A stretch of 64,000 nt of DNA. It comes from an uncultured Lachnospiraceae bacterium. Its GTDB lineage: Bacteria > Bacillota > Clostridia > Lachnospirales > Lachnospiraceae. Each line of letters starts with the position of its first letter. The stretch's first letter is position 1. The notes under the pieces were generated by a model, which searched no databases, was not told where the DNA came from, and worked only from the letters and a program-made list of their open reading frames with translations. The stretch covers positions 1-64,000 of the forward strand of contig CAJUGJ010000016.1 of the NCBI GenBank assembly GCA_910586015.1. The letters run 5' to 3'. This document shows positions 8,621 to 17,935 of this stretch, in pieces. Made by a program: the position numbers and the translations under genes.

Positions 8621-9160
8621 ATGAAGATCGGAACAAAGATTAAAGAATTAAGAGTTCAAAAGAGCTTGACACAAGAAGAGTTAGCAGATCGAGCCGAATT
8701 GTCCAAAGGATTTATTTCCCAGTTAGAGAGGGATTTAACTTCCCCATCGATTGCTACTCTGGTAGATATTCTGCAATGTTTAGGAACAAACTTAGAAGAG
8801 TTTTTTGCAGGAACAACAGCAGAGCAAGTAGTCTTTAAAAAGACAGATTATTTTGAAAAGCAGGATCATGAATTAAAGAATAAAATTGAATGGATTATTC
8901 CAAATGCACAAAAAAATATGATGGAACCAATTTTATTAACATTAGAAATTGATGGTTCTACTTATCCAGATAATCCCCATGAAGGAGAAGAATTTGGATA
9001 TGTACTAAATGGTTCGATTAATATACACATTGGAAACCAAGTTTATCGTGCAAAAAAAGGCGAGTCCTTTTATTTTATACCAAACAAAAAACATTACATT
9101 ACAGCAGCCGGAAAAAGCGGAGCAACTTTACTTTGGGTTTCTACCCCACCTAGTTTTTAA
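8621..9160 (+). CDS. XRE-family regulator with C-terminal cupin domain, probable regulator of potABCD
   Basis: Residues about 1-65 are a helix-turn-helix of the Cro/CI type (LTQEELADRAELSKGFISQL). Residues about 105-178 are a cupin barrel (HEGEEFGYVLNGSINIHIG and the later FIPNKKHYITAAG). This architecture is the PuuR/SinR-like type commonly found directly ahead of polyamine uptake genes, where the cupin senses a small ligand. The start at 8621 follows GAGG and lies downstream of a perfect promoter. potA begins 30 bp later, so the gene is probably co-transcribed with its targets and autoregulated. The ligand, polyamine or related, is inferred from context. Confidence 0.87.
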   Translation: MKIGTKIKELRVQKSLTQEELADRAELSKGFISQLERDLTSPSIATLVDILQCLGTNLEEFFAGTTAEQVVFKKTDYFEKQDHELKNKIEWIIPNAQKNMMEPILLTLEIDGSTYPDNPHEGEEFGYVLNGSINIHIGNQVYRAKKGESFYFIPNKKHYITAAGKSGATLLWVSTPPSF

Positions 9161-9189
9161 AAAAACTGTATGAGAAAAGGAGTCAGACT

Positions 9190-10266
9190 ATGGAGCAGAA
9201 GAAACTAATTGATTTGGTTCATATTACAAAACGTTATGGGAACAATGTTGTCATTGACGACTTAAATTTATATATCCGAGAAAATGAGTTTCTTACCCTA
9301 CTAGGACCGTCTGGCTGCGGAAAGACAACAACTCTTCGCATTATTGGCGGATTTGAAACACCAGATGAAGGAAAGGTAATTTTTGATGGAAAGGATATTA
9401 CAAAACTTCCACCAAATGAACGCCATTTAAATACTGTTTTTCAAAAATATGCTCTGTTTACTCATATGACAATAGCTGAAAATATTGCCTTTGGGTTAAA
9501 GATTAAAAAGAAAAGTAAACAGTATATTAAAGATAAAATAAAATATGCACTAAAATTAGTGAATTTAGATGGATATGAAAACAGAATGCCAGACTCACTA
9601 AGTGGTGGACAACAACAAAGAATTGCGATTGCTAGAGCGATTGTAAATGAACCAAAGGTGCTTTTATTAGATGAACCACTTGGGGCATTGGATTTAAAAT
9701 TGCGACAGGATATGCAGTATGAGCTGATTCGATTAAAAAATGAATTGGGGATTACATTTGTCTATGTCACACATGATCAGGAAGAAGCTTTAACGATGTC
9801 CGATACGATTATGGTGATGAATCAAGGCTATATTCAACAGATAGGAACGCCAGAAGATATTTATAATGAACCAGAAAATGCTTTTGTTGCAGATTTTATC
9901 GGAGAGAGCAATATCTTAGATGCTGTTATGATAAAGGATTATACAGTACGAATTTTAGGAGTGGATTTTCCATGTGATAGTGCAGGATTTGGAATAAATA
10001 AGCCAGTAGACGTAGTGATTCGTCCAGAGGATATTGACTTAGTTGCTCCAGAAGAAGGCACCATTTCAGGACAGGTTACTTCTCTAATTTTTAAAGGAGT
10101 TCATTATGAAATGGAAGTATTGGCAGGGGGATATGAATGGTTGGTACATTCTACCGATCTGTCAGCAGTTGGAACGAACGTTGGAATTCGAGTGGATCCT
10201 TATGATATTCAGGTAATGAATAAGCCAGAGTCAAAAGACGAGGAGGCTGCAAATTATGAGGAATAA
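9190..10266 (+). CDS. potA: Spermidine/putrescine ABC transporter ATP-binding protein
   Basis: ATPase that powers polyamine import from the cytoplasmic face. The 358 residues show Walker A GPSGCGKTTT (about 38-47), signature LSGGQQQRIAIARA, Walker B VLLLDEPLGALD, the H-loop VTHDQEEALTMSD, and a C-terminal TOBE-like domain from about 240 (PVDVVIRPEDIDL). The Q-loop pocket reads NTVFQKYALFTHMT, typical of PotA. AAAAGGAG lies upstream. It overlaps potB by 11 bp. Confidence 0.95.
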   Translation: MEQKKLIDLVHITKRYGNNVVIDDLNLYIRENEFLTLLGPSGCGKTTTLRIIGGFETPDEGKVIFDGKDITKLPPNERHLNTVFQKYALFTHMTIAENIAFGLKIKKKSKQYIKDKIKYALKLVNLDGYENRMPDSLSGGQQQRIAIARAIVNEPKVLLLDEPLGALDLKLRQDMQYELIRLKNELGITFVYVTHDQEEALTMSDTIMVMNQGYIQQIGTPEDIYNEPENAFVADFIGESNILDAVMIKDYTVRILGVDFPCDSAGFGINKPVDVVIRPEDIDLVAPEEGTISGQVTSLIFKGVHYEMEVLAGGYEWLVHSTDLSAVGTNVGIRVDPYDIQVMNKPESKDEEAANYEE

Positions 10267-11101
10267 AGAAACAAAGAGAAGGCAGAAAAATGCACTGCTT
10301 GCAGCTCCATGTTCGCTTTGGATGATTGCTTTTATTATTATTCCACTTTTAATGATCGTTTATTATGGCTTAACCAAACGAGAAGACGGTAGTCTTACAT
10401 TAGAAAATTTAAAATTGATTGCCGATCCAATCAATCGGCGTGCTCTTTGGCTGTCATTAAAATTGTCCATAATAAGTACAATAGTCTGTGTTTTATTAGC
10501 ATATCCATTAGGATTAATGTTAAGAGGATTAAAAATTAAAAGTAATAGCTTTATTGTTTTAGTCTTTATGTTACCAATGTGGATGAATTTTTTACTTCGA
10601 ACTTTGGCATGGTTAAACATATTAGAAAATAATGGAATATTAAACACCATTTTAAAGACACTACGTCTTCCAACACTTCATATTATTAATACACCAACTG
10701 CTATTATTTTAGGTATGGTATATAACTTTTTGCCATTTATGATTTTGCCTATTTATAATACGTTAGAAAAAATTGATGAAAATGTTATTAATGCAGCAAG
10801 AGATTTAGGAGCAAATGGATTACAGACCTTTTTTAAAATTATTTTTCCACTCAGTATTCCGGGAGTAATCAGTGGTATTACAATGGTATTTGTTCCTTCT
10901 TTAACTACATTTGTAATTTCTAATATTTTAGGAGGCAGTAAAGTTTTATTAATTGGCAATGTGATTGAACAACAATTTCAAAAGTTAAATAACTGGAATT
11001 CAGGTTCAGGTTTAAGTTTAGTTTTGATGGTATTTATCTTATTGAGTATGGCATTTGTAGGTCAAGATGAAAATACAGGAAGGGGAGCAGCTACATGGTA
11101 A
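10256..11101 (+). CDS. potB: Spermidine/putrescine ABC transporter permease
   Basis: First membrane subunit of the polyamine importer, 281 residues with six hydrophobic segments. It has the PotB pattern LPMWMNFLLRTLAWL in the third segment region and the EAA coupling loop NAARDLGANGLQTFFKIIFP. The start overlaps the end of potA, with GAGGAGG upstream, and the end overlaps potC by 7 bp, so the chain is tightly coupled. Confidence 0.93.
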   Translation: MRNKETKRRQKNALLAAPCSLWMIAFIIIPLLMIVYYGLTKREDGSLTLENLKLIADPINRRALWLSLKLSIISTIVCVLLAYPLGLMLRGLKIKSNSFIVLVFMLPMWMNFLLRTLAWLNILENNGILNTILKTLRLPTLHIINTPTAIILGMVYNFLPFMILPIYNTLEKIDENVINAARDLGANGLQTFFKIIFPLSIPGVISGITMVFVPSLTTFVISNILGGSKVLLIGNVIEQQFQKLNNWNSGSGLSLVLMVFILLSMAFVGQDENTGRGAATW

Positions 11102-11883
11102 AACGAATTTCACAGCGAATTTATATTGCTTTGATCATTATTTTTTTATACGCTCCTATTCTTGTTTTGATTGTTCTCTCCTTTAATAAATCCAAATCAA
11201 GATCAAAGTGGGGTGGATTTACATTTGACTGGTATAAACGTCTATTTCAAAATGAAAATATTTTAAATGCACTGTATACTACTTTATTGATTGCTCTACT
11301 TTCGGCATTATTTGCAACAATTTTAGGGACAACCCTTGCGATAGCATTAAATCATATGAGGCGACTTCCTAAAGCAGTTCTATCTTCTATAGCAAATATT
11401 CCAATGTTAAATGCAGAAATTGTAACAGGTATTTCTATGATGTTATTATTTATTGCTATTGATTTTAAACTTGGATTTTCCAGTGTTTTAATTGCACATA
11501 TTACATTTAATATTCCATATGTACTGTTAAGTGTTGCTCCAAAACTAAGGCAGACAAATCATAGTACGTATGAAGCTGCATTAGATCTTGGTGCAAAACC
11601 ACTCTACGCATTTTTTAAAGTTATTTTTCCAGATATTTTTCCGGGAATTTTATCTGGATTTTTAATGGCATTTACTATGTCATTAGATGATTTTGTAATT
11701 AGCCATTTTACAAGAGGAGCAGAAGTCCAAACTCTTTCTACAAAGATTTATACAGAAACTAGAAAGGGAATCAAACCAGAGATGTATGCACTTTCTACTT
11801 TGATGTTTGTATCTGTTTTAATTTTACTAATTCTTATTAACCACCGTTCTGCTCATGCGGAAAAAGAAAAAACTATAAAATAA
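11095..11883 (+). CDS. potC: Spermidine/putrescine ABC transporter permease
   Basis: Second membrane subunit of the importer, 262 residues and six hydrophobic segments. Family marks include SFNKSKSRSKWGGFTFDWY near the N-terminus, the coupling loop EAALDLGAKPLYAFFKVIFP, and MSLDDFVISHFTRG. It starts inside the potB stop region with AGGGGAG upstream. Confidence 0.93.
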   Translation: MVKRISQRIYIALIIIFLYAPILVLIVLSFNKSKSRSKWGGFTFDWYKRLFQNENILNALYTTLLIALLSALFATILGTTLAIALNHMRRLPKAVLSSIANIPMLNAEIVTGISMMLLFIAIDFKLGFSSVLIAHITFNIPYVLLSVAPKLRQTNHSTYEAALDLGAKPLYAFFKVIFPDIFPGILSGFLMAFTMSLDDFVISHFTRGAEVQTLSTKIYTETRKGIKPEMYALSTLMFVSVLILLILINHRSAHAEKEKTIK

Positions 11884-11912
11884 TAAAAATTTACACAGAA
11901 ATGAGGATAAAG

Positions 11913-13034
11913 ATGAAAAGAGGAATCAAATTTGCAATAGCTATTTTTATTTTATGTTTCATAGCAGTTGGCTGCAAAAAAGCAGATAAAGATAATGGAA
12001 CAGGAAAGTTAGATGGACAACAAAGTACAGATAAAGATAATAAAAAAGATAACCAAACAAATGATTTAGTTTATGTCTATAACTGGGGAGAATATATTGA
12101 TCCAGAAGTGATTGAGCTATTTGAAAAAGAAACCAAAATTAAAGTAATTTATAATGAATTTGAACAAAACGAAGACATGTATCCAATTATAAAGACAGGA
12201 GCAGTAAAGTATGATGTAGTCTGTCCGTCTGATTATATGATTCAGAAAATGATAAAAGAGGATATGCTTCAAGAATTAAATTATGATAATATTCCAAATT
12301 TTTCAAATATCGATGAAATTTATTTAAAAAGTGCACAAGAATTTGATCCAGATAATAAATATAGTGTCCCTTATTGTTGGGGAACAGTTGGAATTCTCTA
12401 TAATAAAACAATGGTAGAAGAATCTGTAGATAGTTGGGGAATTTTATTTGATGAAAAATACTCTGGAAATATTTTGATGATTGATAGTGTCAGAGATGCT
12501 TTTATGATAGCCTTGACCTATTTAGGATATGATCAAAACTCTACAGTAGAGTCGCAGTTAGAAGAAGCAAAAGAACTATTAAAGTCACAGTATAATTTAG
12601 TACAGGCATATGTTATTGATCAAGTAAGAGATAAGATGATTTCTGGAGATGCAGCATTAGGGGTTATTTATTCTGGAGAGGCAATCTATACAAAACGGGA
12701 AAACGAAGATTTAGAGTATGTTGTTCCAAAGGAAGGTTCTAATGTCTGGATCGATGGATGGGTAATTCCGAAAAATGCAGAGAATAAAGAAAATGCAGAA
12801 AAATGGATTGATTTTATGTGCAGAGAAGATATTGCTTTGAAAAATTTTGAATATATTACCTATTCTACTCCAAATAAAGCCGCAAGAGAATTAATTGAAG
12901 ATGAGGATATTAAAAACAGTGAAGTAGCATTTCCATCAGAGGAAGTATTAAAACGATGCAATACATTTCATTATTTGGGAGAAGAATGGGATGAAATTTA
13001 TATGAATAAATGGAATGAAGCAAAAACCCAGTAG
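11913..13034 (+). CDS. potD: Spermidine/putrescine-binding lipoprotein
   Basis: Captures polyamine outside the cell for PotABC. From the ATG at 11913 (GAGG upstream; better supported than 11901) a signal peptide leads to the lipobox IAVGC, with Cys21 as the lipid-modified residue. A Lys/Asp/Asn-rich linker follows (to about 48). The mature domain shows PotD family landmarks: YVYNWGEYIDPEVI, YDVVCPSDYMIQKM and PYCWGTVGILYNK, where aromatic and acidic residues bind the polyamine amines. Only 17 bp separate it from pepT. Confidence 0.92.
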   Translation: MKRGIKFAIAIFILCFIAVGCKKADKDNGTGKLDGQQSTDKDNKKDNQTNDLVYVYNWGEYIDPEVIELFEKETKIKVIYNEFEQNEDMYPIIKTGAVKYDVVCPSDYMIQKMIKEDMLQELNYDNIPNFSNIDEIYLKSAQEFDPDNKYSVPYCWGTVGILYNKTMVEESVDSWGILFDEKYSGNILMIDSVRDAFMIALTYLGYDQNSTVESQLEEAKELLKSQYNLVQAYVIDQVRDKMISGDAALGVIYSGEAIYTKRENEDLEYVVPKEGSNVWIDGWVIPKNAENKENAEKWIDFMCREDIALKNFEYITYSTPNKAARELIEDEDIKNSEVAFPSEEVLKRCNTFHYLGEEWDEIYMNKWNEAKTQ

Positions 13035-13051
13035 AGAGAGGAAGAAAAGGT

Positions 13052-14281
13052 ATGGATGTTAAACAACGGTTTTTAGACTATATTTCTTTTGATACACAGT
13101 CAGAAGAGGAGAGAGAAGAAGTTCCAAGTACAAAAAAACAGTTTGCCCTAGCAAAACATTTAGTAGAAGAATTAAATCAGATGGGAGCAAGCGATGTTAC
13201 ATTGACAGAACATTGTTATATTTATGCTACGATTCCTGCAACGGTTTCTGAAGAAAAAAAGCTTCCTGTATTGGGGTTCATTGCCCATATGGACACTTCT
13301 CCTGCCTTAATTGGAGCAAATGTTTCTCCAAAGATCATAGAACAGTATGATGGGACAGAGATTGTATTAAATGAATCTTTAAATATTAAGTTATCGCCTA
13401 AGGAATTTCCAAGTCTATTAAATAATATCGGAAAAGATCTGATTGTTACAGATGGTACAACATTACTTGGAGCAGATGACAAAGCAGGAATAGCAGAGAT
13501 TATGACAATGGCACACTATCTTCTTTCGCATCCAGAAATAGAACATGGAAAGATTCGATTGGGATTTACACCAGATGAAGAAGTTGGACATGGAGTAGAT
13601 TTTTTTGATGTGAAAGCATTTGGGGCAGATTTTGCATATACCGTAGATGGAGGCCCGATTGGTGAGTTAGAATATGAAAATTTCAATGCGGCTTCTGGAG
13701 TTGTAACAATTCATGGCAAAAGTATTCATCCCGGTTCTGCAAAAGGGAAGATGATCAATGCACTTTTAGTCGGAATGGAGTTTCATAATCTTCTTCCAGT
13801 AGCACAAAATCCAGCATATACACAAGAATATGAAGGATTCTTTCATTTAGATCACATGAGTGGAACCGTAGAGGAAGCAAAGTTATACTATATTATCCGA
13901 GATCATGATAAAAATAAATTTGAAGAAAAGAAAGACAGATTTAGAGCAGCGGGAGATTGGATTAATAGAAATTATGGTAGTGGAACAATAGAAGTGAAAG
14001 TAAAAGATTCTTATTACAACATGAAAGAAAAGATTGAGCCACATTTTCATTTAATTGAACGTGCTAAAAGAGCAATGGAAAAACTTTCAATTTCACCATG
14101 TATTACTCCAATCAGAGGAGGAACTGACGGAGCAAGACTTTCCTTTGAAGGACTGCCATGTCCAAATCTCGGTACAGGAGGATATAATGCTCATGGAAAA
14201 TATGAGTATATTTCAGTTTCTTCAATGGAAAAATGTGTAGAACTCTTAATCCAATTAGTGAAGGAATATGTCGAAAATTGA
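13052..14281 (+). CDS. pepT: Peptidase T (tripeptide aminopeptidase)
   Basis: Cytoplasmic M20 zinc peptidase that removes the N-terminal residue from tripeptides. The 409 residues match the family length. Metal-site motifs are in order: AHMDTSPA, LLGADDKAG, TPDEEVGHG with its Glu pair, and the dimerisation-domain HGKSIHPGSAKG. The C-terminal RGGTDGARLSFEGLPCPNLG is also diagnostic. AGAGAGGAAG lies upstream. It is the last gene of the pot operon; the link between polyamine uptake and peptide use is unexplained. Confidence 0.95.
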   Translation: MDVKQRFLDYISFDTQSEEEREEVPSTKKQFALAKHLVEELNQMGASDVTLTEHCYIYATIPATVSEEKKLPVLGFIAHMDTSPALIGANVSPKIIEQYDGTEIVLNESLNIKLSPKEFPSLLNNIGKDLIVTDGTTLLGADDKAGIAEIMTMAHYLLSHPEIEHGKIRLGFTPDEEVGHGVDFFDVKAFGADFAYTVDGGPIGELEYENFNAASGVVTIHGKSIHPGSAKGKMINALLVGMEFHNLLPVAQNPAYTQEYEGFFHLDHMSGTVEEAKLYYIIRDHDKNKFEEKKDRFRAAGDWINRNYGSGTIEVKVKDSYYNMKEKIEPHFHLIERAKRAMEKLSISPCITPIRGGTDGARLSFEGLPCPNLGTGGYNAHGKYEYISVSSMEKCVELLIQLVKEYVEN

Positions 14282-14299
14282 AATCCAAAAAATTTCATG

Positions 14300-14328
14300 T
14301 TGACAACACTTCGATCTTTTGCTACACT
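14300..14328 (+). promoter_or_regulatory. Sigma-A promoter of ilvD-ilvB
   Basis: TTGACA (14300-14305), 17 bp, then TACACT (14323-14328). Transcription should start near 14335, giving a leader of about 138 nt before ilvD. Confidence 0.75.
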
Positions 14329-14396
14329 AAAGTGAAAGCAGCCAAAGCTGGTAATTTCAGCATATATTAAAGTTTCAATGTAATATCACGGATTGT

Positions 14397-14436
14397 ATGT
14401 CCGCACTGAGCATTACGCTTATGGCGGACATTTTTT
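14397..14436 (+). terminator. Intrinsic terminator inside the ilvD leader (candidate attenuator)
   Basis: ATGTCCGC (14397-14404) pairs with GCGGACAT (14424-14431) and runs into a T-tract (14431-14436). It lies between the ilvD promoter and the ilvD start, so ilvDB transcripts must read through it. That is the hallmark of attenuation. No T-box TGGNACC element and no Ile/Val/Leu-rich leader peptide could be found in the 62 nt before the stem, so the switch is unidentified. Confidence 0.7.
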
Positions 14437-14472
14437 ATAATTAACAGTAAAAAGAAGAAAGGTGTGAAAAAT

Positions 14473-16137
14473 ATGAGAAGTGATTCAGTAACTAAGGGGA
14501 TGCAACAAGCACCTCATCGTTCATTATTTAATGCCTTGGGACTGACAAAAGAAGAGTTAGATCGACCACTTGTTGGCATTGTCAGTTCGTATAATGAAAT
14601 TGTACCAGGACATATGAATTTAGATAAAATTGTAAATGCTGTAAAAATGGGAGTTGCTATGGCAGGGGGAACACCGATTGTGTTTCCTGCTATTGCAGTT
14701 TGTGATGGAATTGCAATGGGACATATTGGAATGAAATATTCATTAGTTACAAGGGATCTCATTGCTGATTCTACAGAAGCGATGGCAATGGCACATGCTT
14801 TTGACGCCTTAGTCATGATTCCAAACTGTGACAAAAATGTACCAGGGCTTTTAATGGCAGCAGCAAGAATTAATATACCTACTGTTTTTGTAAGTGGTGG
14901 ACCGATGCTTGCAGGACATGTTAGAGGAAAAAAGAGAAGTCTTTCTAGTATGTTTGAAGCAGTTGGTTCTTATGCAGCAGGAACAATGAGTGAAGAAGAA
15001 GTTTGTGAATTCGAAGAAAAGGTTTGTCCAACTTGTGGTTCGTGTTCGGGAATGTATACGGCTAATAGTATGAATTGTTTGACGGAAGTACTTGGTATGG
15101 GGTTACAGGGCAATGGTACAATTCCAGCAGTGTATTCTGAGAGAATTAAACTTGCAAAACATGCAGGAATGCAAGTTATGGAGATGTATAAACAAAATAT
15201 CCGTCCAAAGGATATTATGACAAAAGAGGCATTTATGAATGCCTTGACAATGGATATGGTATTGGGCTGTTCTACAAATAGTATGCTACATCTTCCAGCA
15301 ATTGCGCATGAAGCAGGTGTAGAATTAAATATGGAGATTGCTAATGAAGTCAGTGCTAAAACGCCGAATCTATGTCATTTAGCACCAGCAGGGCCTACTT
15401 ATATGGAAGATTTGAATGAGGCAGGCGGAATTTATGCGGTTATGAATGAAGTTAGTAAAAAAGGTTTATTAAACTTAGATTGTATGACTGTAACTGGAAA
15501 AACGGTTGGAGAAAATATCAAAAATTGTATCAATAAAAATACAGAAGTGATCCGACCAGTTGATAATCCTTATAGTCAAACAGGCGGAATTGCAGTATTA
15601 AGAGGAAATTTAGCTCCAGATACCGCAGTAGTAAAGCGTTCTGCAGTTGTACCAGAAATGATGGTACATGAAGGTCCTGCAAGAGTATTTGACTGTGAAG
15701 AAGATGCAATTACAGCCATTAAAGATGGAAAAATCGTTGCTGGAGATGTTGTGGTGATTCGATATGAAGGTCCAAAGGGAGGACCGGGCATGAGAGAAAT
15801 GTTAAATCCTACTTCTGCGATTGCAGGAATGGGACTTGGTTCTTGTGTAGCACTTATTACAGATGGTCGCTTTTCAGGAGCTTCCAGAGGAGCATCGATT
15901 GGTCATGTTTCTCCAGAAGCAGCAGTTGGAGGCCCAATCGCTCTTGTGAATGAAGGAGATCGTATTCGAATTGATATTCCAAATAATAAACTAGAACTTT
16001 TAGTATCTGAGGAAGAACTAGAAAAGAGAAGAGCAGCATGGAAACCACGACAGCCCAAAATTACAACTGGTTATCTGGCACGATATGCTTCTATGGTAAC
16101 AAGTGGAAACCGTGGTGCTATCCTAGAGATCAAATAA
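14473..16137 (+). CDS. ilvD: Dihydroxy-acid dehydratase
   Basis: Fourth step enzyme of the isoleucine/valine pathway: dehydrates 2,3-dihydroxy acids to 2-keto acids. About 554 residues, usual for the family. The iron-sulfur cysteines appear in PNCDKNVPG (about 118) and CPTCGSCSGMYTANSMN (about 188-204). The C-terminal LITDGRFSGASRG is the family signature. The start at 14473 has AAAGGTG upstream; an in-frame GTG at 14464 is less likely. It lies 35 bp before ilvB. Confidence 0.96.
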   Translation: MRSDSVTKGMQQAPHRSLFNALGLTKEELDRPLVGIVSSYNEIVPGHMNLDKIVNAVKMGVAMAGGTPIVFPAIAVCDGIAMGHIGMKYSLVTRDLIADSTEAMAMAHAFDALVMIPNCDKNVPGLLMAAARINIPTVFVSGGPMLAGHVRGKKRSLSSMFEAVGSYAAGTMSEEEVCEFEEKVCPTCGSCSGMYTANSMNCLTEVLGMGLQGNGTIPAVYSERIKLAKHAGMQVMEMYKQNIRPKDIMTKEAFMNALTMDMVLGCSTNSMLHLPAIAHEAGVELNMEIANEVSAKTPNLCHLAPAGPTYMEDLNEAGGIYAVMNEVSKKGLLNLDCMTVTGKTVGENIKNCINKNTEVIRPVDNPYSQTGGIAVLRGNLAPDTAVVKRSAVVPEMMVHEGPARVFDCEEDAITAIKDGKIVAGDVVVIRYEGPKGGPGMREMLNPTSAIAGMGLGSCVALITDGRFSGASRGASIGHVSPEAAVGGPIALVNEGDRIRIDIPNNKLELLVSEEELEKRRAAWKPRQPKITTGYLARYASMVTSGNRGAILEIK

Positions 16138-16172
16138 TAACAAAATTTGATTAGAAAGTGAGAAGATTGCGT

Positions 16173-17843
16173 ATGTTATTAACTGGTTCACAAATTTTAG
16201 TAGAATGTTTAAAAGAACAAGGTGTAGATACCATTTTCGGATATCCAGGCGGTCAGGTATTAAATATTTATGATGAACTCTATCGCCACCCAGAGATAAG
16301 ACATATTTTAACTTCCCATGAACAGGGAGCATCTCATGCAGCAGATGGTTATGCAAGAGCAACTGGAAAAGTCGGAGTTTGTCTGGCAACGAGTGGTCCG
16401 GGTGCAACAAATCTTGTGACAGGAATTGCAACTGCTTATATGGACTCTATTCCAATCGTTGCTATCACTGGAAACGTACCTGTTCCGTTGCTTGGAAAAG
16501 ATAGCTTTCAGGAAGTTGATATTGCAGGCATCACCATGCCAATCACAAAACATAATTTTATTGTAAAAGATATTACAAAATTAGCTGATACAATTCGTCG
16601 AGCTTTTAGAATTGCAAAAACAGGAAGACCAGGGCCAGTATTAATTGATATTGCAAAAGATGTTACTGCGGCAAAATTAGAATATGAGCCGAAAAAACCG
16701 ATAAAGATTATGAGGGTAACAGCACAAATTACAGAAGATGCGTTAAATGAAGCTTCCAAGATGATTTCAGAGGCACAAAAGCCAATGATTTTTGTCGGAG
16801 GAGGAGCGGTTATTTCAGAGGCAGAAGAAGAACTAAAAGAGTTTGTAGATAAGGTAGATGCTCCTGTTACAGATTCTTTAATGGGAAAAGGTGCTTTTGA
16901 TGGAAATGACCCACGCTATACTGGAATGCTTGGTATGCACGGAACAAAGACTTCTAATTTAAGTGTTACAGAATGTGATCTATTAATTGTAATCGGTGCT
17001 AGATTTAGTGATCGTGTAACAGGAAATGCAAAGAGATTCGCCTATAATGCAAAAATTTTACAGATAGATGTCGATCCAGCGGAGATCAATAAAAATGTCA
17101 ATGTCAATCACAGTATTATTGGAGATATTAAAGAAGTTTTATATAGACTCAATCAGAAATTGATAAAACAAGAACATAGAGAATGGATGGAAAAAGTAGA
17201 AGCTAGAAAGAAACAGTATCCAATGACCTATCATCCAGATTTGCTGACAGGTCCTTACATCATTGAAACTCTTTGGAAAGTAACAAACGGAGATGCTATT
17301 ATAGCAACAGAAGTAGGACAGCATCAAATGTGGGCAGCACAGTTTTATAAATATAAAAGACCTCATACACTGATTACTTCTGGTGGTTTAGGAACAATGG
17401 GGTATGGATTAGGTGCAGCACTCGGAGCAAAAGTAGGTTGTCCAGAAAAAACAGTAGTCAATATTGCAGGAGATGGATGTTTTCGAATGAATATGAATGA
17501 AATTGCAACTGCTGTTCGATATGAAATTCCATTTCTTGAGATTATATTTAATAACCATGTTCTTGGTATGGTACGACAGTGGCAAACTTTATTTTATGAA
17601 AAGAGATATTCGCATACTATACTAAATGATGGAGTAGACTATGTAAAAGTAGCACAAGCAATGGGAGCAGAAGCATTTCGAATCACAAAAAAAGAAGAAG
17701 TGGAAGATGTATTACGTCAGGCAATAGCACTCAATAAGCCTGTTGTTATTGACTGTATTTTGGACTGTGACGATAAAGTATGGCCGATGGTAGCTCCAGG
17801 AGCTGCTATTGAGGAATGTTTTGCAGAGGAAGATTTAAAATAA
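16173..17843 (+). CDS. ilvB: Acetolactate synthase, large catalytic subunit
   Basis: ThDP-dependent enzyme joining two pyruvates, or pyruvate with 2-ketobutyrate, at the head of branched-chain amino acid synthesis. Key motifs: GYPGGQVLN, the catalytic Glu region SHEQGASHAADGYARATGK, the FAD/structural region FVGGGAV, and the ThDP-magnesium motif GDGCFRMNMNE ending in NN (IIFNNHVLGMVRQWQ). ATG at 16173 is chosen; a GTG at 16158 would add five residues. The regulatory small subunit (ilvN/ilvH) is not next to it, which is unusual for a biosynthetic enzyme, though it may be encoded elsewhere. Confidence 0.95.
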   Translation: MLLTGSQILVECLKEQGVDTIFGYPGGQVLNIYDELYRHPEIRHILTSHEQGASHAADGYARATGKVGVCLATSGPGATNLVTGIATAYMDSIPIVAITGNVPVPLLGKDSFQEVDIAGITMPITKHNFIVKDITKLADTIRRAFRIAKTGRPGPVLIDIAKDVTAAKLEYEPKKPIKIMRVTAQITEDALNEASKMISEAQKPMIFVGGGAVISEAEEELKEFVDKVDAPVTDSLMGKGAFDGNDPRYTGMLGMHGTKTSNLSVTECDLLIVIGARFSDRVTGNAKRFAYNAKILQIDVDPAEINKNVNVNHSIIGDIKEVLYRLNQKLIKQEHREWMEKVEARKKQYPMTYHPDLLTGPYIIETLWKVTNGDAIIATEVGQHQMWAAQFYKYKRPHTLITSGGLGTMGYGLGAALGAKVGCPEKTVVNIAGDGCFRMNMNEIATAVRYEIPFLEIIFNNHVLGMVRQWQTLFYEKRYSHTILNDGVDYVKVAQAMGAEAFRITKKEEVEDVLRQAIALNKPVVIDCILDCDDKVWPMVAPGAAIEECFAEEDLK

Positions 17844-17935
17844 AACCCCCTTTTCAAACCTTTATTTTTGTGATATGATATGATATAGTATTAAAAACTA
17901 TGTGAAATCATTTTAGAATACTATGGAGGTTTGAC

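Noticed and set aside
14332..14370. Short GTG-initiated peptide as an ilv attenuator leader
   Set aside because: It would begin at or before the predicted transcription start, has no ribosome site, and is not rich in branched-chain residues.
14335..14472. T-box riboswitch ahead of ilvD
   Set aside because: No TGGNACC T-box sequence or specifier-loop layout is present, and the leader is too short.
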